Shown: positions 54,666 to 64,000 of the stretch, one piece after another
How positions within the stretch are numbered: the first letter of the stretch is position 1
Layout: every line of letters starts with the position of its first letter
Position numbers and translations under genes: made by a program
Notes under the pieces: model-generated
Told to the model about the DNA's origin: nothing
The model's input: the letters and a program-made list of their open reading frames with translations, nothing else
Databases searched by the model: none
NCBI RefSeq assembly: GCF_002288925.2
Contig: NW_022098001.1
Span: 11,560,495 to 11,624,494 of the forward strand
From: Delphinapterus leucas
Taxonomy: Eukaryota; Chordata; Mammalia; Artiodactyla; Monodontidae
Direction: 5' to 3'
Length of the DNA stretch: 64,000 nucleotides

Positions 54666-57600
54666 GTTTCATGTAAAGTACAGTAGCCACTGACTTTTGG
54701 TTGTGGATTCATCGGAAACTTACTGTGCTATAGGTCAAATGAACTGTAAGGGCAAAGGCATTTTTTGTCTGAATCTGCCCCTGTTAACCCATAACTTATT
54801 TAAAGGGATAATAATACTTTCCATGGAACATATATTTAAAACAAACCCTTAGACGTTATGAAGTCTTTTCTAAAAAGCAGGATATTAGGTGATTTTTTTT
54901 TCACACAACTCACGTTAACTTGACAGCTCCCACAATTAACATGGTAATTCACTTGTGAAGCCCAAGGTGAGTCAGTATTTAAGATTTCTGCCATCATAGC
55001 ATTGAGTATAGCCTGGAATGTAAAATAGTACATGTGATATTTCAAGAGCTTCAGCTATTTGACAACCAATTAAGTAGCAGACATGATGCAACTACTGTAT
55101 ACACACAAAATACATTGTGCTGGACACGGGCTTACGCAGAGATAAATAACATACACCCTCAACCAGTGAGCTCCTAGGGACTAGGGTTATGAACTAATAT
55201 TAGGGCTTATATGTACCTAGCACTATCTTAAAGGCTTTTTTTTTTTTTAACACATTTAATACAACAACCTGGTAATTTAGCTGCTATAACATTCCCCACA
55301 TTTTATTGAACATGTAGCAAGCAGCCTTGGGAGATATACTGTCTCCCTTTGGAGCAAAGAGCAGTTTCCCTGAACTCAGGGTTCCTCTCCTGTAACCACA
55401 CTGCGTGTGCAGGTTTTTGCATCTCCCTGTGGGAACCGGGGCTCAAGGAACCAGTGTAATACATGCTGATTCTCTGGCTACTGCAGTTGTCTTCAGTAAT
55501 AGACTGTCATTTGTTTCTGACCCAGGAGTTTCGTGTATTCTGCCGGCATCTATGAAAGTATGGCAGGCTAACTTGCTAGTTTGCAAGTAGGGCAACATCT
55601 CAGACCTTTCCCAGTTCTTGATGTTCACGAAGGGGGAAATGGAAAGACAGATGGTTCAAGAACTTGCCCAAAGTCACTCTGTCAGTATGAGGAGGAGGTG
55701 GGATCCAGACTCTTGCCGTCTAGGGAAGCCGATGAGCTTACTTCCAGGCATATGTGGTTTGAGGTGCCTTGGGCCATCTAGCTGGTGCTATATCCAGTAG
55801 GTCTTTGATCATATATGGAGGAACCCAGAACGTAGGCTCTCATTTGGGAACCAGTCATTAATGTTGTTGCCGAGATGATGAAGTGGGGATTGAATGTATG
55901 GATTCCTCTAAAATCTTGGTTACGGAGAGACAGAGATAGCTTGAACGCTAGAGAAGGACATAGAGGAAAAAATTACTTATTTATGAATTTTTAATTGGAC
56001 GCAGACCCGAACATGTAAAAATATTGTTGGAAAAGAACCACTAGCGGGATGAGGTTGAAGGTAGAGGAGAGGAAAGTTGGTGGAGTCAGTGCCCTAAGGA
56101 AATGGAAACTGATGAAACCCAGATCATACATTTTCCACTGAGATGGGAAGGAAGGAGGCAAAGATAGGTAAGGGGCTGATAGGTGTGTAGATATATGGAT
56201 GGTGTAGGGAGTTGAGGGAGTCCTTCTCTAGAATTGGCTAGATCACTGCTAAGAGGAACGAGGAAGGTATTGGGGTGGGGCTTCAGGAGAACAGTGTAGG
56301 TTAGAGCGAGGAACAGCAGATGGAGCTGTCTGTAGACCATTGACTCTCCTGTGTTTGGCCCAATGCCTTGCACATAGTATGTGAAATTAAATGAATTGAA
56401 TTAACGAGTAGACACATGTAGTAGGCAATGTACTGAGGTGCTGGGTGAGGAGACCACCTTTCTGCAGAGGCTAGTTTCTGAGATGCTGAGTTAGATGGAG
56501 TTATGGGCAGGGAACAGTCTCCTATTTGGTGACTGCCTGCAGCCGCTAAGTGGGTAGCACCCAGCCCACCTGCTGAGACATAGCAAGACAGTCAATCCTG
56601 GGCCCCAGGCAGGGCCAAAGTGGGGATCAGCTGGGATGGGGAAGGAATAGTACAGCTTGAGTTCTCCCCTTTGACCACTATGGATGCCAAGAGGTTGAAG
56701 CCTGGTCATGCCTGGATTCTAAGCATATTATAGAGCAAACAAGAATTATTTGTCATGATGTGCTCTGAGAATAAATGCAATGATATGACCTCATTCCAAA
56801 TGGGATCAGTTTTTATTTTTAATGTATTTATAGAATTGAGGTTCAGGCTTCCAAGGGAATGAGATAAAGGGATAGAGGTCAATAAAGGGGGTGAGAAATA
56901 CAGCTCAAAATGAGCCAAGGGGCATTCCATTTTAGAAGAAATGTGTCTGTGACCGGCCAGAAAATGAAGATAATGGTTGTAAAGAGAAGACAGTCATGAG
57001 AGAAAGATTTTAAGTAACTTTCCATTACTTGGCAATGTTTTTAATTTGGCTACATCTGACACCAAGAGGTGAGGGAGAAAGCCAGCCCATAATTCTAAAA
57101 CTAAATTAAAACTGATCCTGAGGCATCTGAAGATTTTGATTTTGGAGAATAATTGGGTTTTGTTTCAGTTCACACAAGTCAGCAGGCAGGGTGAAAAAAG
57201 CACTGACCTGCAGCAAAGCATTAACCTTCCAAGCAGTGGGTCTTGGTTTCCATGAGTGCAGTGTAGGAAAAAACTCTACAAACCTTCTGCATCTAAGCTG
57301 AATGGGTGCTGTACAATTTAAATGTTCAGGAACCTCCACCCACACGCATTTAGCAGGTGTCCAAGGATACAGCAGCTCATGGTCTTGACCTGCAGTGAAG
57401 GACAGAGTGATTGTATATCTCAAGAGAGCTATTTATAGGACACTAGTGCATGTCATTTTCTTTAACTATCATCTACTCTTGATGTTTGGGGGCTCTGCCA
57501 TTTATTTCAACATTAAATTATGGGTTTTTAAAACTAGACCATTGTGCCTGACCATCCAGTGGTTTCCTATTACTCACCTGTCACTGCTTGGGAAAGTCAT

Positions 57601-58015
57601 CTGAGGAAATGTAATGAGATCACTGGGGCAACCCCTTTTCCAGGCTAATTATTCCAGCACTCTGTATTGCATTGTTATTTTTAGTTTACTAACATTAGCT
57701 TTTTTTCTTCCTAAGGAGACTTGAGTCCACTCAATTTCCCTAACTGTCAAAGATGCAAATTACAATTTTATTTATTTTTTCTTATTTCCTCGTAAACTAT
57801 AACCCTCATGTCCAGCCCCATTTTCTCTTTTCTCTTTTTTTTTTTTTTTTTTGATTTTCTTACAGAGCAGGGATTAAATCTGATCACTGCAAGATGACAT
57901 TGCAAGAGCAGGCTGGACACATTTTCGAGTGGCCAGGCTTTTGCAGGGGAAGGCTACCGGGAAGGGTGTCTTCCATTCATTCAGTGGGGCAACAGCTCTG
58001 AACTCTTCTTCCGGC
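54666..58015. other. Intergenic sequence, largest repeat-poor block
   Basis: No gene recognised. A MIR-like piece (AACTTGCCCAAAGTCACTCT) lies at about 55,640-55,700 and a T run at 57,836-57,852. The block is free of CHR SINEs for over 3 kb. Confidence 0.4.
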
Positions 58016-58019
58016 TCTG

Positions 58020-58690
58020 GCCCTGACACCTCTCCAATCTATTCTCAGTCCAGCAGCCAGGGTGATCCTGGTAAGACATCAGTGGATCGTAAGAGTCCTC
58101 TCCCCCAAACCCTACCCCATCTGTCCCCCCCATTCCCTCCTCTCTTCGCTGTTTTCCCTCCTTCACTCTGCTTCCCCCTGGGACTTTCTTACCGTCCCTC
58201 AAACACACCAGGAATGCTCCTGCCTGAGGACTTAGCCCTTGCTATTTCCTCTTCCTAGAATTCCCTTTCCTCAAATTCATATTTTTTTTTCACAAGGAAT
58301 ATGAATACTTTTATTTTTGTAAATGTATTAAAAATTTTTAATTTTATATGGAGCCTAGAATTTGAAAAAGAATAGATACATGTATATGTATAACTGAATC
58401 ATATTGTTTGCTGTCTCGCACCCTTAAAGTCTTTACTCACCGAGGCCATCCTTGACCATTCTATTCTTAAATTGCAAGCGCCTCCTCCAACCCTCACCTG
58501 GAAGTCCCTCTTTGCTGTCCCTGTGTTCCTTTTCTCCACAGCACTTGTCACCAGCTATCACTACGTGCATTTCTTTTTTATTTTTTCATGCCTGTTTCTC
58601 CCCACCAGCATATAAACTCCAAGAAGACAAAACAGTTTGTGTATTTTGTTTATTGCCGTGTCCCTACCGCTTAGAAGAGAGCCTTGAATG
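58020..58690 (+). mobile_element. L2 3' region
   Basis: CAGTCCAGCAGCCAGGGTGA, GGAATGCTCCTGCCTGAGGA, CCATCCTTGACCATTCTATT, CAGCACTTGTCACCAGCTAT and TATAAACTCCAAGAAGACAA are in L2 order, with an AT-rich interruption at about 58,280-58,430. Confidence 0.8.
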
Positions 58691-59321
58691 AATTGGTAAG
58701 TATGTTGCCTAACTAGTGACATGTTTCAGGAAGCCTACTGACATTTTATAAGGTCATCCCTTAACACTGCCTGGAATCTCCCTTCTCTTGGTGTGCCGGT
58801 GGTATCCTTCCACAAATAGAAACCACAAATGCCCATAACCATCCCAGAAAAGAGACACAGAAGAAACACAGAAGCACAATGGATTGTTAACATATGTCTA
58901 TGTTTCTGAACACTTGGAAAATAGGTCATTCATAGTCTTTCCCCTATAGTTAAGAACTCTATTAGCACCATTAGCAAGTTATTGGCAGTGAGTTGGAAGT
59001 AAGTATGTGTGTCATAATCTTTCCCCAAATAAAGGGTACAATTTTAATAGCTCTGAAAGATGTCTTTGACTGAATTTGTTCAACTTGGCTTTATTTTTTG
59101 CAGAAGTGATTTCTCTGTATCAGGGATCAATTTTTCAACTCATTCAATATTTATTAAGCACCTTCTATTCCAAGCAACAATATCATGCACTGTGTTGTAG
59201 TTATTTCATTTATTAACTTCTATTAGCAGTCTTGCATTGGGGTATTTGGTTTCTGCTGAGCCAGGCCCTTGGTAAAGGTGTTAATTATTTTCCCTTTTAA
59301 GAATCCCCAGGAGGTTACACC
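58691..59321. other. Intergenic sequence, no gene
   Basis: A MIR/L2-like trace (ATTTATTAAGCACCTTCTAT) lies near 59,150. Nothing else. Confidence 0.35.
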
Positions 59322-60147
59322 TGTTAAAAACAAGACAACAGGCCCAAAATGGAGCTGCTTATGCTAAGCCCCACATCATCAAACTGAGACTTGACTTAAT
59401 TACAGTTTTAGCTTTCCCAGAAATGGAATCTTTCTTTTTTTAAATTAAAAAATTTTTGTCTGCATTGGGTCTTCGTTGCTGCATGCGGGCTTTCTCTAGT
59501 TGCAGCAAGCGGGGGCTACTCTTCATTGTGGTGCACGGGCTTATCATTGCAGTGGCTTCTCTTGTTGCGGAGCATGGGCTGTAGGCATGTGGGCTTCAGT
59601 AGTAGCAGCACGCAGGCTCAGTAGTTGCAGCATACAGGCCCTAGAGCGCACGGGCTTCAGTAGTTGCAGCTTGTGGGCTCAGTAGTTGTGGCGTGTGGGC
59701 TCAGTAGTTGTGGCTCACGAGCTCTAGAGTGCAGGCTCAGTAACTGTGGCACATAGGCTTAGCTGCTCTGCAGCATGTGGGATCTTCCTGGACAGGGATC
59801 GAACCCGTGTCCCCTGCATTGGCAGGCGGATTCTTAACCACTGCGCCACCAGGGTAGTCCCCAGAAATGGAATCTTAAACCAGTCAATCAGGAAAGGCCT
59901 GATCAGCACGAGTTAGGTAATCTGCCTGATGTTCCCTGCCATTTCCCTAAAGGAAAGTGACCTTACAATAACCAACCCGCTTTTTGGCCTAGTATAATTT
60001 TCTTATTCCTGCTCCATTCTGACTATAAAAATCATTTTGTACAGCTCCTAGGAGCTCCTTTCTATCTGCTAGATGGGTTGCTGTCTGATTCATGAATTGT
60101 TGAATAAAATCTTTAAAATTTACTTAGTTGAATTTTGTTTTTTAACA
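59322..60147 (+). mobile_element. Class I ERV solo LTR, split by a SINE
   Basis: The ends TGTTAA and TTAACA form the retroviral TG...CA inverted repeat. A 4 bp duplication CACC flanks it (59318-59321 and 60148-60151), as for gammaretrovirus-like ERVs. A TATA-like ACTATAAAAA and a polyadenylation signal GAATAAAATC are in the right order. About 400 bp without the SINE. No internal viral genes are present. Confidence 0.75.
59433..59859 (-). mobile_element. Long CHR-type SINE with 17 bp TSD (antisense), in the LTR
   Basis: TTTTGTCTGCATTGGGTCTT to CCACCAGGGTAGTC. Perfect duplication CCCAGAAATGGAATCTT at 59416-59432 and 59860-59876. The middle has extra CAGTAGTTG units. Confidence 0.92.
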
Positions 60148-60331
60148 CACCCTTTGAGAGACACAGTTCATTCTCCTGGGGAAGGTCTAGCTTTTTGGTA
60201 AGTCCCAGTCTTGGTCTCAAAGGTCTGTCTTGCTTCCACCAAATTCCCAAAGAAACCAACAGATAGGATTTCCCCAGAGCAGCTTCTGCTGTTCTGTGTT
60301 TATACGCAGTCTTTTGTGGGGATATACATAT

Positions 60332-60332
<1 letters not shown>

Positions 60333-60399
<67 letters not shown>

Positions 60400-60402
60400 T
60401 AA
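60333..60402. repeat. (AT)n microsatellite next to an assembly gap
   Basis: TATATATA runs with a central TGTATGT interruption, ending 55 bp before the gap. Confidence 0.95.
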
Positions 60403-60457
60403 TAAATATATTATGCCACTCACAGGAATTTATTCTTCCATTAAATAAGACTATAGC

Positions 60458-60557
60458 NNNNNNNNNNNNNNNNNNNNNNNNNNNNNNNNNNNNNNNNNNN
60501 NNNNNNNNNNNNNNNNNNNNNNNNNNNNNNNNNNNNNNNNNNNNNNNNNNNNNNNNN
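60458..60557. other. Assembly gap of 100 N
   Basis: Exactly 100 unknown bases, a conventional placeholder; true size unknown. Confidence 0.99.
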
Positions 60558-60611
60558 GCACCAGTTTACTCATTGCTCTTTCAGGGACTGATGGGTTCCA
60601 ACTGTGATTTG

Positions 60612-60885
60612 CACTCCCTTCTTTTTAATTTATTTTATTGAAATATAGTTGATTTGCAATGTTGTGTTAATTTCTACTGTACAGCAAAGTGATTCAGTTA
60701 TACATATATATACACATTCTTTTTCATATATTTTCCATTATGATTTATCACAGGATATTGAATATAGTTCCCTCTGCTATACAGAAGGACATTGTTGTTT
60801 ATCCATCCTGTATATAATAGTTTACATCTGCTAATTCCAAGCTATCAATCCATCCCTCCCACACCCCCTGCACTCCCATCTTTTA
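60612..60885 (-). mobile_element. L1 3' UTR (antisense)
   Basis: TTTATTGAAATATAGTTGAT-type start, GTACAGCAAAGTGATTCAGT, TATTGAATATAGTTCCCTC and CCATCCCTCCCACACCCCC; the same L1 3' type as at 39.97 kb. Confidence 0.82.
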
Positions 60886-60889
60886 TTTA

Positions 60890-62010
60890 AAAATTTTATT
60901 TATTTATTTATTTTGGCTGCATTGGGTCTTCGTTGCTGCACTCGGGTTTTCTCTAGCTGCGACGAGCGGAGCTACTCTTTGTTGTGGTGCGCGGGCTTCT
61001 CATTGTGGTGGCTTCTCTTGCTGTGGAGCACGGGCTCTAGGCACACGGGCTTCAGTAGTTGTGGTGCAAGGGCTTAGTTGCTCCGTGGCATGTGGGATTT
61101 TCCTGGGCCAGGGATCGAACCTGTGTCCCCTGCATTGACAGGCGGATTTTTTTTTTTTAACAGCTTTATTGGAGTGTAATTGCTTTACAATGGTGTGTTA
61201 GTTTCTGCTGTATAAAAGTGAATCAGCTATACGTATACATACATCCCCATATCTCCTCCCTCTTGCATCTCCCTCCCACCCTCCATATCCCACCCCTCTA
61301 GGTGGACACAAAGCACCGAGCTGATCTCCCTGTGCTATGTACCTGCTTCCCACTAGCTATCTATTTTACATTTGGTAGTGTATATATGTCCATGCCACTC
61401 TCTCACTTCGTCCCAGCTTACCCTTCCCCCTACCCGTGTCCTCAAGTCCATTCACTATGTCTGTGTCTTTATTCCTGTCCTGGCCCTAGGTTCTTCAGAA
61501 CCACTTTATTTTATTTTTTATTTTTTTTAGATTCCATATATATATGTCAGCATACAGTATTTGTTTTTCTCTTTCTGACTTACTTCACTCTGTATGACAG
61601 ACTCTAGGTCCATCCATCTCGCTACAGATAACTCAGTTTTGTTTCTTTTTATGGCTGAGTAATATTCCATTGTATATATGTGCCACATCTTCTTTACCCA
61701 TTCATCTGTCAATGGACACTTAGGTTGCTTCCATGTCCTGGCTATTGTAAATAGAGCTGCAATGAACATTGTGGTCCATGACTCTTTTTGAATTATGGTT
61801 TTCTCAGGGTATATGCCCAGGAGTAATTCTATTTTTAGTTTTTTAAGGAACCTCCATACTGTCCTCCATAGTGGCTGTATCACTTTACATTCCCACCAAC
61901 AGTGCAAGAGGGCTCCCTTTTCTCCACACCCTCTCCAGCATTTATTGTTTGTAGATTTTTTGGTGATGGGGCAGGAGGATTCTTAATCACTGTGCCACCA
62001 GGGAAGGCCC
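60890..62010 (-). mobile_element. Long CHR-type SINE (antisense), split by an L1
   Basis: The left part runs from TTTATTTTGGCTGCATTGGG (about 60,905) to GACAGGCGGATT (61,148). The right part is ATTCTTAATCACTGTGCCACC to 62,010. Similar CTCCCNTCTT flanks. Confidence 0.88.
61149..61975 (-). mobile_element. 5'-truncated L1 (antisense) inside the SINE
   Basis: T run, AACAGCTTTATTGGAGTGTA (3' end), then the ORF2 C terminus on the minus strand with [27 protein letters not shown] and ARWMDLESVIQSEVSQKEK. CAGGCGGATT/CAGGAGGATT at the edges is the target duplication. The open frame at 61527-61907 is this ORF2 remnant. Confidence 0.9.
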
Positions 62011-62595
62011 TCCCTTCTTAAACATAATCAACATATATTCAGTTTCATTCATTCATTCTAGTGTAGTAGTTAAGCATGTGGGCTTTGGTGTGCCAAGCAC
62101 AATTTCCAGAACATTGAAAATCTAACTCTCATACAAGTATAGAATGAACATGTGCCACACATTTAATTAACTCATTAATGAGGGAAGTAGCAGATGGTAA
62201 ACCTGGTTCAAAGGATTACAGCTGGGACAGAAGTATTTACAGTCATTGAAAGAAAGAATGCTGGAATGAGACTGCTGTATCAGATGCAAAACGAGCTAAT
62301 CTCCTAGAGAACAATACAGCTGTAACCTCTGGAGTTATCTTTTTCACTAGAGAGAAGCTCACTTGTGCTGCTATAGGTCAAGAATCATTTGAATCACCCT
62401 CAGCTTTCTACAAGTTAATATTTACTCTTACAAAGTTGTAGACTATCCTAATCAATAGTAAAGAGTGAGTCATTAGGGTAAACCCCCTAGAGACTAGGAT
62501 AATTCTGGAGTGGCTCTGTAATGGTCCAGCATGACATTGAAAAGATGGGCAGCCATCCTTTGTGTGTTTCCAAGTTTTGGATATTTTTGTCTTCA
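62011..62595. other. Intergenic sequence, no gene
   Basis: No element recognised. Confidence 0.35.
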
Positions 62596-62599
62596 CAGT

Positions 62600-62840
62600 T
62601 AGTTAGGTTGCCTGGATTCCAATCCTAGTTCCCATTTCCACTAGCTGTGACCTTGTCCAAGTTATTTAACTTCTCTAAGTCTCAAGTTTCCTCATCCGTA
62701 AAGTAGGGATAACAATAGTTTCTACCACATTAGGTTATTGTGAGGTGTCAATGAGCTGATCTGTTTGAGGACAATAGAATAGAATAGAATAGAATAGAAT
62801 AGAATATAGTAAGTGCTCAATAAGGCTTAGCTACTATTAT
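62600..62840 (+). mobile_element. MIR SINE with internal pentanucleotide repeat
   Basis: GCCTGGATTCCAATCCTAGT, AGCTGTGACCTTGTCCAAGT, AGTCTCAAGTTTCCTCATCC and AGTAAGTGCTCAATAAGGC are in MIR order. Confidence 0.85.
62773..62806 (+). repeat. (AATAG)n microsatellite
   Basis: Nearly seven AATAG units inside the MIR, just before its AGTAAGTGCTCAATAA end. Confidence 0.95.
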
Positions 62841-63465
62841 TTATATGGGCACGAGGCTGAGCTGCAGGTAATCAGGGCTTGTGTCCTCTATGTCCTGGCC
62901 TTATAAGGGAGAGAACTGTGACCCTAAGGCCATCACAGATTTGGTTGTAGCAGTCAGAAGGAGTTCATGTCATTTAGGAGTTTCAGGGAACTGTCAGCTC
63001 CAGCCTGTGGTCAGAGTGGCTATTGGCAGTCCAGAGCAAAGCCTTGTGGAGGCAAAGATGGGGGCCCATGTGAGAGAAATAAGAGGTGGAACAAACAAAA
63101 GGAGAGCTGAGGGCCTGGTATTACTCACAAGTGGGGCTACTGAGCTAGTAGACATCTGAGTTTTACTTTCCTCCTTTACCTTCTTCCTGTTGAAGTCTCC
63201 ATTGCATGTACTAGGTACTCTTCTCGTACTTTTCTACTCTTCAAAGTTGAATATGATATAGTCCCTACCCTCAGGGAGTTCATAGACAAGCTGAGGAACC
63301 CAATGTGACCAACTGTTACAGTATGTGTACAAAGTACCTGCCTCACATGAGAGATGTGTCTGCAGAAGGAAGGCTTTTTACTTCCTCAAGTTGTTCCAGC
63401 AGGTGGCCTGGACCACAGAAGGGTGGCAGTGGAGTTTATGAATGTATTAGGACAGCTCTAGCAAT
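62841..63465. other. Intergenic sequence, no gene
   Basis: An L2-like trace (CCCTACCCTCAGGGAGTTCA) lies near 63,260. Confidence 0.35.
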
Positions 63466-63469
63466 TGAG

Positions 63470-63955
63470 GGGTATTATGGGTTGAGTTGTGTACCCGCAA
63501 GACATATGTTGAAGTTCTAACCCCCAGGACCTCAGAATGACCTTATTTGGAAATAGGTTCTTTACAGATGTAATTAGTTAAATTAAGATGAGGTCGTACT
63601 GCAGTAGCGTGGGCCCCTAATCTAACATGACTGGTGTCCTTATAAGAAGAGAAAAATTTGGACACAGACATGCATAGAGGGAAGATGATACAAAGGCACA
63701 TAGGGAGACAACCTGTGAAGATGGAGGCGTTGGTTGGAGCTATGTGGCCACGAGCCAAGGAATGCCTGGGGCTAACAGAAGCTGAAAGAAGCCAGGTAGG
63801 GTCCGCTCCCAGAGGCTTTGGAGGGAACATGACCCTGCTGACACCTTGATTTCTGACGTCTAGGCTTCAGAACTGTGAAAGACTACATTTCTGTTGTCCT
63901 AAGCCACCCAGATTGTGGTACCTTTTTACATCAGCCCTAGGAAACTAAACAGCTT
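63470..63955 (+). mobile_element. MaLR/ERVL-type LTR
   Basis: ACATATGTTGAAGTTCTAAC, CCTTATTTGGAAATAGGTTC, GGTGTCCTTATAAGAAGAGA, CCCTGCTGACACCTTGATTT and CTAAGCCACCCAGATTGTGG follow a known mammalian LTR family; subfamily not certain. Confidence 0.75.
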
Positions 63956-64000
63956 TTTTTTGAGGTGATGTTATTTATAATTGCCTCAAAGTTTGCATTA

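Noticed and set aside
57929..58258. 109-codon plus-strand open frame rich in Ser and Pro
   Set aside because: Largely within the L2 3' region; composition follows the repeat.
61527..61907. 126-codon minus-strand frame as a host gene
   Set aside because: It is the C-terminal part of L1 ORF2 in a truncated element.

Overview
This window is mammalian nuclear DNA, almost certainly from a whale or dolphin. About thirty tRNA-Glu-derived CHR-type SINEs lie in it, in a long, an intermediate and a young short form. The young short form ends in a long clean A tail, which fits cetaceans. The rest is typical of a placental genome: 5'-truncated L1 copies with the artiodactyl/cetacean type of 3' end, MaLR (MLT1-like) LTRs, hAT relics, MIR and L2. 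A 100-base run of N marks an assembly gap.

One protein gene is recognised: the 5' end of MTDH (metadherin, also AEG-1 or LYRIC) on the minus strand. Exon 1 coding sequence is 13554..13934 (127 codons) and exon 2 is 522..623 (34 codons). They join in phase 0 across a 12.9 kb intron with consensus splice sites, and later exons lie beyond position 1. Exon 1 sits in a CpG island (about 12.87-14.48 kb). Its upstream part holds two CACGTG E-boxes, two GC boxes, a YY1-type motif and a five-codon upstream ORF (stop included).

Layout: 1-13.5 kb is MTDH introns and exon 2 with scattered SINEs and hAT relics. 13.5-14.4 kb is exon 1 and the promoter. 14.5-64 kb is the upstream flank of MTDH, in which I recognise no other gene. 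That flank contains MaLR LTRs (17.9, 19.5, 29.5, 63.5 kb), hAT elements (19.9, 30.6 kb), and a composite SINE with a possible 3' transduction and a retrocopy inserted in it (34.3-35.0 kb). It also has a diverged 150 bp duplication (36.1 and 38.7 kb) and a deleted antisense L1 that keeps both ends (39.9-45.0 kb) and is split by five SINEs. Further right are a four-unit TTAGGG tract (46.5 kb), a (CA)22 repeat (48.9 kb), a CTCF-type motif (50.2 kb), a class I ERV solo LTR split by a SINE (59.3-60.1 kb), and a SINE split by an L1 (60.9-62.0 kb).

No new gene system is apparent. The points most worth checking are the MTDH promoter and upstream ORF, the layered retroposition events with readable target-site duplications, the local duplication, and the interstitial telomeric tract. 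Repeat family names come from remembered consensus features and were not searched.
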